Notes: generated by a model from the letters alone, not told the origin. A stretch of 64,000 nucleotides of DNA from Streptomyces clavuligerus (GCF_005519465.1 NZ_CP027858.1:4836001-4900000); one strand, 5' to 3'. Positions 9,838 to 18,976 are shown, numbered from the stretch's first letter. Program-made: numbers and translations.

Positions 9838-10989
9838 GTGCCAGTGGTTCTGAAAACCTTCGGCTGGTCGTTCGCGGTCACCGCGCTCGGACTGGTCGCG
9901 GCGGTCCTCTACGGCGGATGGACCGCGTTCGGGGTCGTCGCGATCCTGTCCGTCCTGGAGATCTCGCTCTCGTTCGACAACGCGGTGGTCAACGCCGGAA
10001 TCCTGAAGAAGATGAATGCCTTCTGGCAGAAGATCTTCCTCACGATCGGCATTCTGATCGCCGTCTTCGGCATGCGGCTGGTCTTCCCCGTCGTCATCGT
10101 CGCCGTCAGCGCGAACCTCGGTCTGATCGAGGCCGTCGACCTCGCCCTCAACGACAAGGACAAGTACCAGCAGCTGGTGACCGACGCCCATCCGTCGATC
10201 GCCGCGTTCGGTGGCATGTTCCTGCTGATGATCTTCCTGGACTTCGTCTTCGAGGACCGGGAGATCAAGTGGCTCGGGTGGCTGGAGCGGCCGCTCGCCA
10301 AGCTGGGCAAGGTCGACATGCTGTCGGTCTGCATCGCCCTGGTGATACTGCTGATCAGCTCGATGACCTTCGCCAAGAACGCCCATCAGCACGGCGGCGG
10401 ACACGCCGACAAGGCGGAGACGGTCCTGCTCTCCGGTGTCGCCGGTCTGATCACCTACCTCATCGTCGGCGGCCTCTCGGGCTTCTTCGAAGGCAGGCTG
10501 GAGGCGGAGGAGGAGCGCGAGCACGAGGCGGAGGAGAACGCCCGCCGGAGCGGAAAGAAGGTCTCCGCCGTCGCCATCGGCGGCAAGGCGGCGTTCTTCA
10601 TGTTCCTCTACCTCGAAGTCCTCGACGCCTCCTTCTCCTTCGACGGGGTCATCGGCGCCTTCGCGATCACCAATGACATCGTCCTGATGGCCCTCGGCCT
10701 CGGCATCGGCGCCATGTATGTGCGGTCCCTCACCGTCTATCTGGTCCGCCAGGGCACCCTGGACGAGTACGTCTATCTGGAGCACGGCGCCCACTACGCC
10801 ATCGGCGCGCTCTCGATCATCCTGCTGATCACCATCCAGTACGAGATCCATGAGCTGATCACCGGTTTCATCGGCGTGGCGCTGATCGGCTGGTCCTTCT
10901 GGTCCTCGGTGCGGCGCAATCGCGCCCTCGCCGCCGAGGAGCAGGCCCTCGGGGAAAAGGCTGAGCCACACTCCGGGGCCGGGGTGTGA
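9838..10989 (+). CDS. TerC-like DUF475 integral membrane protein
   Basis: A 383-residue polytopic membrane protein of the DUF475/TerC group. It shows two related acidic membrane motifs, SLSFDNAVVNA near the N-terminus and ASFSFDGVIGAFA near residue 270, typical of the TerC superfamily, which is thought to move or sense metal ions. A charged cytoplasmic loop rich in glutamate (about residues 220-240) and a histidine-rich stretch (HQHGGGH, about residue 183) separate the halves. The start is GTG 9838 or GTG 9844; the latter gives the commoner family N-terminus. It sits directly after two TerD genes, the classic Ter membrane complex. Confidence 0.92.
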   Translation: MPVVLKTFGWSFAVTALGLVAAVLYGGWTAFGVVAILSVLEISLSFDNAVVNAGILKKMNAFWQKIFLTIGILIAVFGMRLVFPVVIVAVSANLGLIEAVDLALNDKDKYQQLVTDAHPSIAAFGGMFLLMIFLDFVFEDREIKWLGWLERPLAKLGKVDMLSVCIALVILLISSMTFAKNAHQHGGGHADKAETVLLSGVAGLITYLIVGGLSGFFEGRLEAEEEREHEAEENARRSGKKVSAVAIGGKAAFFMFLYLEVLDASFSFDGVIGAFAITNDIVLMALGLGIGAMYVRSLTVYLVRQGTLDEYVYLEHGAHYAIGALSIILLITIQYEIHELITGFIGVALIGWSFWSSVRRNRALAAEEQALGEKAEPHSGAGV

Positions 10990-11194
10990 CCGTGGCCTGA
11001 TTGAGGAACGCTCACAGCGGGGCGGTTCCGGGGCGGGTCCCCGGCGCCGCCCCGCCGGGCGGAGGAATCCGGCCGCACGGCGACGGGACAGCGGGGCAGT
11101 GGGGGCACGGTGACGCGGAGCCGGCTCTTCTGGCACAAGGGCCGGCGCGGCACGGGCGGGGCACGATGAGCGGACACGACGATTGGGGGCGGGC

Positions 11195-11932
11195 ATGGCC
11201 GTCTGGGACAGGCTGTGGCAGCGCGGGCCGGCACAGTTCGACATGGGCGGCGGCGCCGCCAACACCATCTCACTCACCCGCAGGCGCCCGATGGTGTCCC
11301 TCGCCAAACAGGGAGCGGCGACGGGCCATCTGCGGGTCAACCTCTCCTGGCGGATGCGGACCTCCGACATCGAGGGCCGCTCCCGGCAGAGCGGGCAACT
11401 GCTGCGCCATCCGCTCAAGCTCTTCAAGCCCGAGGTGGTCCAGGCCCACACCCAGAGCCTGGTCAATGTCGACCTCGACCTCGGCTGTCTCTATGAGCTG
11501 TCCAACGGCGCCAAGGGCGTGGTCCAGCCGCTGGGCAACTTCCTCGGCTCCACCACCGAGGCGCCCTTCGTCCGGATCAGCGGTGACGACCGCTTCGGCT
11601 CCGGCTCCGGCGAGACCGCCTATGTGAACCTGGACCACCATGAAGAGATCAAGCGGCTGCTGTTCTTCGTTTATATCTATGACCAGACCCCGGCCTTCGA
11701 CCGCACCCACGCCCTGCTGACGCTCTACCCCAGCAGCGGCCCCCGCGTCGAGATAGAGCTGGACGAGCGGGAGCCGCAGGCCCGGTCCTGCGCCGTGTTC
11801 ACCCTGGACAACGAGAAGGGCGAGCTGGTCGTGCGCCGTGAGGTGCGGTACGTCTACGGCTTCCAGGCGGAGCTGGACCGACTCTACGGCTGGGGCCTCC
11901 AGTGGGGCCGTGGTTACAAGACCCGTGCCTAG
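11195..11932 (+). CDS. tellurium resistance protein, TerA-like (TerD superfamily)
   Basis: A 245-residue protein beginning MAVWDRLWQRGPAQ, matching the longer TerD-superfamily proteins annotated as tellurium resistance proteins in Streptomyces. The segments VNVDLDLGCLYEL and RISGDDRFG correspond to the TerD calcium-binding region, and VYIYDQTPAF to the core strand. The ATG at 11195 follows a GGGGGCGGG run; the preceding in-frame ATG at 11183 lacks a site. It is co-oriented with the TerC-like gene, about 200 bp downstream of it, and is convergent with the next Ter gene, with only 5 bp between the stops. Confidence 0.85.
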   Translation: MAVWDRLWQRGPAQFDMGGGAANTISLTRRRPMVSLAKQGAATGHLRVNLSWRMRTSDIEGRSRQSGQLLRHPLKLFKPEVVQAHTQSLVNVDLDLGCLYELSNGAKGVVQPLGNFLGSTTEAPFVRISGDDRFGSGSGETAYVNLDHHEEIKRLLFFVYIYDQTPAFDRTHALLTLYPSSGPRVEIELDEREPQARSCAVFTLDNEKGELVVRREVRYVYGFQAELDRLYGWGLQWGRGYKTRA

Positions 11933-11937
11933 GGCGC

Positions 11938-12774
11938 TCAGGGCCGTATGAACTGCGGCCCCATCGGCGGCAGCCGGAATTCCGGATCGGGCACGAAGAC
12001 CGGGGCGGGCTGCGGATAGCCGTATCCGGGCCGCTGCTGCGCGGGCCCGGCCCCCGGACCGGGCCCCTGGGCGGGCGGATGGGCGGGGGGCTCCGGAGCG
12101 CCCTGCGGATAGCCGTACGCGGGTGCCGGTGCCAGGGGCGGCGGGGCGGCGCCCTGTGCGGGGACGGGTTCGGTGGCGGGCTGCCCCGTGGCCCCGGCCG
12201 CCGTCGCCGCCCCGTCCGCCTCCTCCGTCCCGGACTCGTCCACCGAGATCCCGAACTCGGTCGCGAGCCCTACCAGACCGGTCGGATAGCCCTGCCCCAC
12301 CGCGCGGAATTTCCAGGTGTCCCGCCGCCGGTACAGCTCTCCGCAGATGATCGCCGTCTCCTCGCCCGTCTCGGGCGTCACATCGAAGACCGCGAGCGGC
12401 TCACCGTCGGCGGCCGAGACATCGAAGAGCATGATCCGCAGATCGCGGACGTGGCGGAAGGTGTCCCCGTCGGAGGACGCGGCCAGGACCACTTGGTCGA
12501 CGGAGGCGTCCAGCGCGGCGAGGTCCGCCTCCACCGCGTCGGTCAGCAGCTCGCCCACCCGTTTCTTGGAGAGCCGCCGCACCAGCCCGGAGGGGTGACG
12601 CGGCTGGTTGTAGAAGACGAAGTCCTCGTCCGAGCGCACCCGGGCGTCGGGGCCGAGCAGCAGCGCGGACGCGTCCACGTCCGGGACTCCGGGCCCCGGC
12701 GTCCAGCGCAGCACGGCCCGGACGGCCGTGGCGTTCAGCGGGACGTTCGAGCCCTTCATCATCGCGTGCGTCAT
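11938..12774 (-). CDS. TerD family protein with proline-rich C-terminus
   Basis: A 278-residue protein with an N-terminal TerD-like domain (DVDASALLLGPD, DEDFVFYNQPRHPSG, ETAIICGELYRR) followed from about residue 185 by a tail rich in proline, glycine, alanine and tyrosine that ends FVPDPEFRLPPMGPQ. Such tails are common in Streptomyces TerD proteins and may mediate contacts. The ATG at 12774 gives the family N-terminus MTHAMMKGSN; an ATG at 12783 with a GGAAGG site is an alternative. It is the only minus-strand gene inside the Ter cluster, divergent from the lyase gene. Confidence 0.85.
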   Translation of the reverse strand: MTHAMMKGSNVPLNATAVRAVLRWTPGPGVPDVDASALLLGPDARVRSDEDFVFYNQPRHPSGLVRRLSKKRVGELLTDAVEADLAALDASVDQVVLAASSDGDTFRHVRDLRIMLFDVSAADGEPLAVFDVTPETGEETAIICGELYRRRDTWKFRAVGQGYPTGLVGLATEFGISVDESGTEEADGAATAAGATGQPATEPVPAQGAAPPPLAPAPAYGYPQGAPEPPAHPPAQGPGPGAGPAQQRPGYGYPQPAPVFVPDPEFRLPPMGPQFIRP

Positions 12775-12965
12775 GCCCGTCATCCTGCCTTCCCGGGGCC
12801 CGGCCGGACAACGCGGACCCGCCCGTCGCGACCCCGGTACGCCCTCGGCGCGCACCCGGTCGTCACCTCGGGTTCATGGACGCCGGGAACCATCGACCGA
12901 TATCCGTACGTACTATTACCGGCCACGTCAGAGTGGCGGGCCACTCCGGGACACGGGGGAGACAC

Positions 12966-14135
12966 ATGCGTCATTTCGGTCACCTTTCGCCTGCCACCCG
13001 TGAGCATCTCTTCCACCGGGAGCCCGTCGAGTTCACCGCCGAGTCCCCGGCCCGGGTGCTCGCGGCGGCGCTCGGGGCCACGCTCTACAGCCCCGCCACC
13101 CGGCCCAGACTCGCGGCCGACATCCTCAAGCAGGCGGCGAGCGGAGTGGTCTCGATGGTCCTCTGCCTGGAGGATTCCATCGACGACTGCGAGGTCGCGC
13201 TGGGCGAGGAGAATCTGCTGCGGCACTTCGCCGAGCTGGCCGGGCAGCCGGCCGAGCATCCGCTGCTCTTCGTCCGGGTCCGGGAGCCCGCCCAGATCCT
13301 GGACCTGGCCACCCGGCTCGGCCCCGCCGTCAGCAGACTGTCCGGTTTTGTACTTCCCAAATTCACCGAGGAACGCGGTATCGCCTTTCTGGAGGCGCTC
13401 ACCGCGGCCGAGTCCGCCACCGGGCAGCGCCTCTTCGCCATGCCCGTCCTGGAGTCGCCTGAGCTGCTGCACCGGGAGACGCGGACCGAGACCCTGGCCA
13501 AGATCGCCCGTACCGTCGACAAGTACCGCCACCGGGTCCTCGCCCTCCGGCTGGGCGTCACCGACTTCTGCTCCGCCTACGGGCTGCGCCGTACGCCCGA
13601 CATGACCGCGTACGACGTGCAGATCGTCGCCTCCGTCATCGGCGACGTCGTCAATGTCCTCGGCCGCTCCGACGGCACCGGCTACACCGTCACCGGACCG
13701 GTCTGGGAGTACTTCCGGCTCCAGCAGCGGATGTTCAAGCCCCAGCTGCGCCGCAGCCCGTTCATGCAGCTCCGCGCCGAGGATCTGCGCAACTCCCTCA
13801 TCGAGGACGACATCGACGGGCTGCTGCGCGAGATCGAGCTGGACCGGGCCAACGGCCTCACCGGCAAGACCTGCATCCACCCCTCGCATGTGCTGCCCGT
13901 GCACGCGCTCTCCGTCGTCAGCCACGAGGAGTACAGCGACGCGCGGGACATCCTGCGGCCGGAGCGCGGCGGGGGCGGAGTGATGCGTTCCGCGTATACG
14001 AACAAGATGAACGAGGTGAAGCCCCACCGGGCCTGGGCCGAACGGACCCTGCTGCGCGCCGAGGTCTTCGGCGTGGCGCGGGAGGAGGTCGGGTTCGTGG
14101 AGCTGCTGACGGCGGGCCGGGGGCCTGCCGGATGA
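12966..14135 (+). CDS. HpcH/HpaI aldolase/citrate lyase family protein of the Ter cluster
   Basis: A 389-residue TIM-barrel lyase of the citrate-lyase beta/HpcH group. The acidic metal/CoA motif appears as VLCLEDSIDD, with further family elements RVREPAQI and GKTCIHPSHV. The ATG at 12966 starts a conserved N-terminus (MRHFGHLSP). In published genome analyses of Ter systems this lyase occurs with phosphoribosyltransferases and a HAD phosphatase as a predicted pathway for a nucleoside-like metabolite; exactly those genes follow here. Its actual substrate is unknown. Confidence 0.85.
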   Translation: MRHFGHLSPATREHLFHREPVEFTAESPARVLAAALGATLYSPATRPRLAADILKQAASGVVSMVLCLEDSIDDCEVALGEENLLRHFAELAGQPAEHPLLFVRVREPAQILDLATRLGPAVSRLSGFVLPKFTEERGIAFLEALTAAESATGQRLFAMPVLESPELLHRETRTETLAKIARTVDKYRHRVLALRLGVTDFCSAYGLRRTPDMTAYDVQIVASVIGDVVNVLGRSDGTGYTVTGPVWEYFRLQQRMFKPQLRRSPFMQLRAEDLRNSLIEDDIDGLLREIELDRANGLTGKTCIHPSHVLPVHALSVVSHEEYSDARDILRPERGGGGVMRSAYTNKMNEVKPHRAWAERTLLRAEVFGVAREEVGFVELLTAGRGPAG

Positions 14136-14209
14136 CGGCCCGCGCTCCCCGTTTCCCGGCTTCCGCCGGCCCCTCCGGCCTCTCCGCTCCCCTCAGCCCC
14201 TTCACTTAC

Positions 14210-14260
14210 TTCAGTGCCCTCATCTACTTCAGTGCCCTCATCTACTTCAGTGCCCTCAGT
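14210..14260 (+). repeat. 18-bp tandem repeat before the phosphoribosyltransferase gene
   Basis: The unit TACTTCAGTGCCCTCATC occurs about 2.7 times in a row just upstream of the next gene. It contains in-frame GTG codons (14214, 14232, 14250), so it extends that gene's reading frame, but no ribosome site lies in front of them. Confidence 0.7.
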
Positions 14261-14285
14261 CCCCGAGAGAGAAGAGACAACCACG

Positions 14286-17200
14286 GTGGTGTGGTCCGGA
14301 ACCTGGGTCGCCGAACGGCTCGGCGTCCGCATCGACGGAGACGAACGGCTGCACGGGCTGCTGGGCCTGGCCCTGCGCCGCAACCCCAAGCGGGCCCATC
14401 TGCTGGTCTCCAACGTCCTGGGCAAACATGTGCCGCAGTCCCCGGCGGTGGTGTACGGGGCGGGACACGGCCTCGGCGAGCGCGTCCGCGCCCTGCTGGG
14501 GGACGCGGAGGCGGGCCGCGCGCTCGTCGTCGGCTACGCGGAGACGGCGACCGGGCTCGGTCACGCGGTCGCGGACGGGGTGGCCCTCGCGCCCTATCTC
14601 CACTCGACCCGCCGCCCGGTCGCGGGGGTGCCACGGGCGGGCGGCTTCGAGGAGTCCCACTCCCACGCCACCTCGCATCTGCTGCTGCCCGAGGACCCCG
14701 CGCTGCTCTCCCGGCCGGGCCCGCTGATCCTGGTGGACGACGAGTTCTCCACCGGGAACACCGTGCTCAACACCCTGGCGGAGCTGCACCGCCACCGGCG
14801 CCGTGAGCGCTATGTCATCGTCGCGCTGGTCGACATGCGCTCCCCGGCCGACCGGGAACGTCTCGACGCCTTCGCGGCGGAGATCGGCGCCCGGATCGAT
14901 CTTGTCGCCCTGGCCTCGGGGACGACGGTCCTCCCGGACGGGGTGCTGGAGGCCGGGCGGGCGCTGGTGGCCCGGCACGGCACCGCCCCGGCCGAGCCCG
15001 GCGACGGGGCGGCGCCCCCGCTCGCCCCGGCGGCCCGCCGGGTCGACCTGGGCTGGCCGGAGGGGCTGCCCGACGGCGGACGCCATGGCTTCCTCCCCGC
15101 CCATCGCGCCGCACTCGACGCCGCGCTGCCGGGGATGGCGCGGCGGCTCGCCCGGGCGCTGGACACGGACGCCCCCGGCCCCGGAACACCCGGGGCGCGC
15201 CCCCGCCGGGTGCTCGTCCTCGGCTGCGAGGAACTGATGTACGCGCCGCTGCGGCTGGCCATCGCCCTGGAGCCGCTGACCGGCGCCGAGGTGCGCTACT
15301 CGACCACCACCCGCTCGCCCGTCCTCGCGGTGGACGACCCGGGGTACGCGATACGGACCCGTATCGTCTTCCCGGCCCATGACGACCCGGCCGACGGGCC
15401 CGGCGAGCGGTACGCCTACAACGTCGCGGGCGCGGGGTTCGACGCCGTCGTGGCGGTGGTCGACTCGGCCGCGGACACCCCCGCGCTGCACGCCCCCGGC
15501 GGTCTGCTCGACCGGCTCGCCGCCCATGCCCCGCGGCTGCTGCTGGCCGTCGTCCCCAGTCATGTGCCCCGTCCGGCCGCCGCGCTCGCCCCCGGGGCGG
15601 AGAGGACCACCATGCCGCTCGCGCCACCGCCGCCCGTGCCCGTACCCGTGTCGGGTGAGCCGTTGCCCGAGCCGGGGGGCGGGGGGCCGGGGTCTGCGCC
15701 CGTGCCGGTGTCGGCGTCGCCCGGGATGCCGCTGTCCGCGTCGGGGGGGCCGGTGCCCGTGCCCGGGGCCGTGTCGCCGGGGGAGCCGGTGTCCGCGTCG
15801 GGGAAGGCGGGCTCCGGCCGTGCGCCTGGGTCCGGGGCCGCGCCTGTGTCGGTGCCCGCGCCGTCACCGGGGCGGCCGTCGCCCGGGCCTGCGGCCGGGG
15901 CCCGGGACTCCGCGTCCGTGTCCGTGTCCGCGCGGCCGTCCCCGGAGCAGCCTCTGCCGGTGCCGGGGGAGCCGGGTTCCGTTCCCGGGCCCGTGCCGGC
16001 GTCGCCCGGGGTGCCGCTGTCTGCGCTGGAGGAGCGGGGCTCCGTGTCCGTTCCCGAGCCCGTTTCGGCGCCGCCGGGGCAGCGGCTGCCCGAGCCTGTG
16101 GCGGGGCGGCCTCTGCCTGTGCCGGGGGAGCCGGGCTCTTCGCCCGGGCCCGTTTCGGCGCCGCCCGGGGTGCCGGGTTCCGGGCTCGCGGCCGGGGACC
16201 GGGACTCCCTGTCCGCGCCCGAGCCGTCGCCGGGCGTGCCGGCCGCGCCCCTGCGCGGGCCGGGCTTCTCGTCCTACCTGCCCGAGGACGTCGGCTGGCT
16301 GCTCCAGGACCTCTCCCACGTCGAACTGGAGGCACCCACGGAGGAACGCGAGGAGGCCATCCAGAGCGGCGGCGCGCACTACGCCGAGTCGCTGCCGGTG
16401 GAGTACCAGCCGTCCCAGGAGTACCAGCGGCTCTTCCGTGCCGCGCTGGACGGCTCCGCCACCCGGATCGCGCGGGCCGTCGGCACCGTCACGGAGACCG
16501 TCCTCGCCGAGCGCTCGCCCCGCCCGGTGCTCGTCTCGCTCGCCCGCGCGGGCACCCCCGTCGGCGTGCTGATGCGCCGCTGGGCCCAGTGGCGCCACGG
16601 CCTGGACCTGCCACACTACGCGGTCTCCATCGTCCGGGGCCGGGGCATCGACGCCAACGCCCTGCGCTGGCTGCGCCATCACCACGACCCGGCCGACGTC
16701 GTCTTCGTCGACGGCTGGACGGGCAAGGGCGCCATCACCCGCGAACTGACTGCCGCCCTGAGCGCGTTCGACGGCTTCCACCCCGAGATCGCCGTCCTCG
16801 CCGACCCCGGCGGCTGCGTCCGCACCTACGGCACCCGCGACGACTTCCTCATCCCCTCCGCGTGCCTCAACTCCACCGTCTCCGGGCTGATATCGCGCAC
16901 CGTCCTCCGCGCCGACCTGGTCGGACCCGGGGACTACCACGGTGCCAAGTTCTACCGGGAGCTGGCCGCCGCCGATGTCTCCGGGCTCTTCCTGGACACC
17001 GTCACCGCCCGGTTCGAGGCGGCGGCGCCGGACGTGGCCGCCGACGTCACCGCGCTGCTCGCCGCCGACCGCACCCCCACCTGGGCGGGGTGGGCGGCCG
17101 TCGAACGGATCTGCGCGGAATACGGCATCGACGATCCGAACCTGGTCAAGCCCGGAGTCGGCGAGACCACCCGGGTGCTGCTGCGCCGGGTCCCGTGGAA

Positions 17201-17378
17201 GATCCTCGCCCGTGCCGGGGCCGGGGCCGAACTCGACCATGTACGGCTGCTCGCGGCCCAGCGCGGAGTGCCCGTCGAGGAGGTCGGCGAACTGCCGTAC
17301 AACTGCGTCGGCATCGTCCACCCCCGTTACACCAAGGGCGCGACCGGCGCCGATGGAAAGGCGGTGATCTCGCTGTGA
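14286..17378 (+). CDS. phosphoribosyltransferase-TRSP fused to StiP-type domain
   Basis: A 1030-residue fusion. Residues 1-250 are a phosphoribosyltransferase with the PRPP-binding motif VDDEFSTGNT (150-159); residues about 285-440 are the associated TRSP domain with the literal T342-R343-S344-P345 motif. Residues about 443-660 are a low-complexity Pro/Ser/Val/Gly linker. Residues about 660-1030 are a StiP (cysteine protease StiP/PRTase-like) domain with a second PRPP-type motif VDGWTGKG (808-815). These domains are predicted, from genome context, to build a nucleoside-like metabolite in Ter systems, usually as separate proteins. The start is GTG 14286 or 14289, after a GAGAGAAGAG run; GTGs within the upstream 18-bp repeats lack a site. 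The stop overlaps the HAD gene by 4 bp. Confidence 0.85.
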   Translation: MVWSGTWVAERLGVRIDGDERLHGLLGLALRRNPKRAHLLVSNVLGKHVPQSPAVVYGAGHGLGERVRALLGDAEAGRALVVGYAETATGLGHAVADGVALAPYLHSTRRPVAGVPRAGGFEESHSHATSHLLLPEDPALLSRPGPLILVDDEFSTGNTVLNTLAELHRHRRRERYVIVALVDMRSPADRERLDAFAAEIGARIDLVALASGTTVLPDGVLEAGRALVARHGTAPAEPGDGAAPPLAPAARRVDLGWPEGLPDGGRHGFLPAHRAALDAALPGMARRLARALDTDAPGPGTPGARPRRVLVLGCEELMYAPLRLAIALEPLTGAEVRYSTTTRSPVLAVDDPGYAIRTRIVFPAHDDPADGPGERYAYNVAGAGFDAVVAVVDSAADTPALHAPGGLLDRLAAHAPRLLLAVVPSHVPRPAAALAPGAERTTMPLAPPPPVPVPVSGEPLPEPGGGGPGSAPVPVSASPGMPLSASGGPVPVPGAVSPGEPVSASGKAGSGRAPGSGAAPVSVPAPSPGRPSPGPAAGARDSASVSVSARPSPEQPLPVPGEPGSVPGPVPASPGVPLSALEERGSVSVPEPVSAPPGQRLPEPVAGRPLPVPGEPGSSPGPVSAPPGVPGSGLAAGDRDSLSAPEPSPGVPAAPLRGPGFSSYLPEDVGWLLQDLSHVELEAPTEEREEAIQSGGAHYAESLPVEYQPSQEYQRLFRAALDGSATRIARAVGTVTETVLAERSPRPVLVSLARAGTPVGVLMRRWAQWRHGLDLPHYAVSIVRGRGIDANALRWLRHHHDPADVVFVDGWTGKGAITRELTAALSAFDGFHPEIAVLADPGGCVRTYGTRDDFLIPSACLNSTVSGLISRTVLRADLVGPGDYHGAKFYRELAAADVSGLFLDTVTARFEAAAPDVAADVTALLAADRTPTWAGWAAVERICAEYGIDDPNLVKPGVGETTRVLLRRVPWKILARAGAGAELDHVRLLAAQRGVPVEEVGELPYNCVGIVHPRYTKGATGADGKAVISL
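15612..16270 (+). repeat. degenerate repeat encoding the Pro/Ser/Val linker of the fusion
   Basis: About 660 bases of imperfect repeats code for recurring phrases such as PVPVSASPG, PLPVPGEPGS and SAPPGVP. They separate the two enzyme halves of the phosphoribosyltransferase/StiP fusion. One phrase of 11 residues, RPLPVPGEPGS-like, recurs almost exactly, implying duplication by slippage or unequal crossing over. Confidence 0.8.
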
Positions 17379-18259
17379 ACGGGCCCGTCACCCAGGAGTC
17401 CACCGGCCGGACACTGATCGCCAGCGACCTCGACCGGACGCTGATCTACTCCGCCGGGGCGCTCCGGCTCACCACACCGGACGCCGAGTCGCCCCGGCTG
17501 CTCTGCGTCGAGGTCTACCAGGGCAGACCCTTGTCCTATGTCACCGAGACCGCCGCCGGGCTGCTCGCCGCCCTCGCCGCCGAGGCCGTCCTCGTCCCGG
17601 TCACGACCCGTACCCGCGAGCAGTACGACCGGGTCCGCCTCCCCGGCCCCCCGCCCGCGTACGCGGTCTGCGCCAACGGCGGCGACATCGTCGTGGACGG
17701 CGAGCGGGACCGCGGCTGGCGGCGGGCCGTCGAGGCGCGGATCGCCGCGGAATGCGCGCCCCTCGCCGAGGTCGGTGCCCGGCTGACCGCGACCGCGGAC
17801 CCCGCCTGGCTGCTCAAGGCGCGTACCGCCGACGACCTGTTCGCCTATCTGGTCGTCGAACGTCCGCTGTTGCCGGACGGCTGGGTCGCGGAACTCACCG
17901 CGTGGGCCGCCTCCCGGGGCTGGTCCGTCTCCCTCCAGGGCCGCAAGCTGTACGCCGTGCCGCGCCCGCTCACCAAGAGCGCGGCCATGCGGGAGATCGC
18001 CGAACGGGTGGGGGCGCGTCGGGTGTTCGCGGCGGGGGACTCCCTCCTCGACGCCGATCTGCTGCTCGCCGCCGACCGGGGATTCCGCCCCGGCCACGGT
18101 GAACTCGCCGACGAGGGCTGGACCGCGCCGCATGTGGAGGCCCTGGCGGAACGGGGTGTCGCGGCGGGCGAGGAGATCGCGCGCCGCTTCCTGGCGGGCG
18201 CGCGGGGCGACGCGCAGCGGACACGGCGCAGCGGACACGGCGTAACGGATACGGCGTAA
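17375..18259 (+). CDS. HAD family phosphatase of the Ter metabolite cluster
   Basis: A 294-residue HAD hydrolase. Motif I is ASDLDRTL with nucleophile D18 and acid/base D20; motif IV is AAGDSLLDADLL. The GTG start at 17375 overlaps the preceding stop as GTGA, so the two are translationally coupled. In the predicted Ter-associated pathway a HAD phosphatase removes a phosphate from the phosphoribosylated product; that role is inferred from context. The last 14 residues and the stop codon lie within a short 14-bp tandem repeat, so the C-terminus is probably dispensable. Confidence 0.88.
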   Translation: MNGPVTQESTGRTLIASDLDRTLIYSAGALRLTTPDAESPRLLCVEVYQGRPLSYVTETAAGLLAALAAEAVLVPVTTRTREQYDRVRLPGPPPAYAVCANGGDIVVDGERDRGWRRAVEARIAAECAPLAEVGARLTATADPAWLLKARTADDLFAYLVVERPLLPDGWVAELTAWAASRGWSVSLQGRKLYAVPRPLTKSAAMREIAERVGARRVFAAGDSLLDADLLLAADRGFRPGHGELADEGWTAPHVEALAERGVAAGEEIARRFLAGARGDAQRTRRSGHGVTDTA

Positions 18260-18268
18260 CGGATACGG
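18218..18268 (+). repeat. 14-bp tandem repeat at the end of the HAD gene
   Basis: The unit CGGACACGGCGCAG/CGGATACGGCGTAA is repeated 3.7 times and includes the HAD stop codon. A change in copy number would alter the C-terminus of the phosphatase. Confidence 0.75.
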
Positions 18269-18310
18269 GAGTGGCCCGGCAGCGTCTGTGTCTGCTGCCG
18301 GGCCACTCCC
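18267..18310. terminator. bidirectional terminator between HAD and DedA genes
   Basis: A perfect 16-bp stem (18267-18282 with 18295-18310) with a 12-base loop sits between two convergent genes and can serve both strands. Confidence 0.85.
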
Positions 18311-18328
18311 GTCCGTCCGTGCGGCGCG

Positions 18329-18976
18329 TTACTTGCGGCGGCTGCCCGCGCCCGGCTTCATGACCCGCATCCCGATGAAGACGAGGACCGCGAGGCCCGC
18401 GAGGCCCAGGACCACCTTGGAGTAGGTCGAGACATACTCGGTGACCTGTTCCCAGTTCTCCCCGAGCAGATAGCCCGCCATCACGAAGATCGTGTTCCAG
18501 ATCGCACTGCCCACCGTGGTGAGCAGGAGGAACGTGCCGATCGGCATCCGTTCCACCCCGGCGGGAACGGAGATCATCGAGCGGAAGATCGGAATCATCC
18601 GGCCGAAGAAGACGGCCTTGGTGCCGTGCTTGGCGAACCACGCCTCGGTCTTCTCGATGTCGGATATCTTCACCAGCGGCAGCTTCGACGCGATGGCGAT
18701 CGTTCGCTCGCGGCCGAGCAGCGCGCCCACGCCGTAGAGGGCGAGCGCGCCGACCACCGAACCGATGGTCGTCCAGATCAGCGCGGCATAAAGATCCATC
18801 TTGCCCTGGCTGGCCGTGAAACCGGCCAGCGGCAGAATGACCTCGCTCGGCAGGGGCGGGAAGAGGTTCTCCAGCGCGATGGCTATGCCCGCACCCGGGG
18901 CGCCGAGCGTCTCCATCATGCTGGTGACCCAGCCAGGGGCACCGCTCGCCGCACCCGCCGCGCTGGTCACGATCAT
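18329..18976 (-). CDS. DedA family membrane protein (VTT domain)
   Basis: A 215-residue DedA/SNARE-associated membrane protein of the group involved in membrane homeostasis and undecaprenyl-phosphate or lipid flipping. It shows ENLFPPLPSEVILPLAGF near the N-terminus and the signature FFGRMIPIFRSMISVPAG, followed by two further membrane segments and a basic tail. ATG 18976 is preferred because a GAAAGG site lies ten bases upstream; an ATG at 18985 lies too close to that site. A longer upstream open frame (to 19540) codes only for low-complexity sequence. Confidence 0.9.
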   Translation of the reverse strand: MIVTSAAGAASGAPGWVTSMMETLGAPGAGIAIALENLFPPLPSEVILPLAGFTASQGKMDLYAALIWTTIGSVVGALALYGVGALLGRERTIAIASKLPLVKISDIEKTEAWFAKHGTKAVFFGRMIPIFRSMISVPAGVERMPIGTFLLLTTVGSAIWNTIFVMAGYLLGENWEQVTEYVSTYSKVVLGLAGLAVLVFIGMRVMKPGAGSRRK

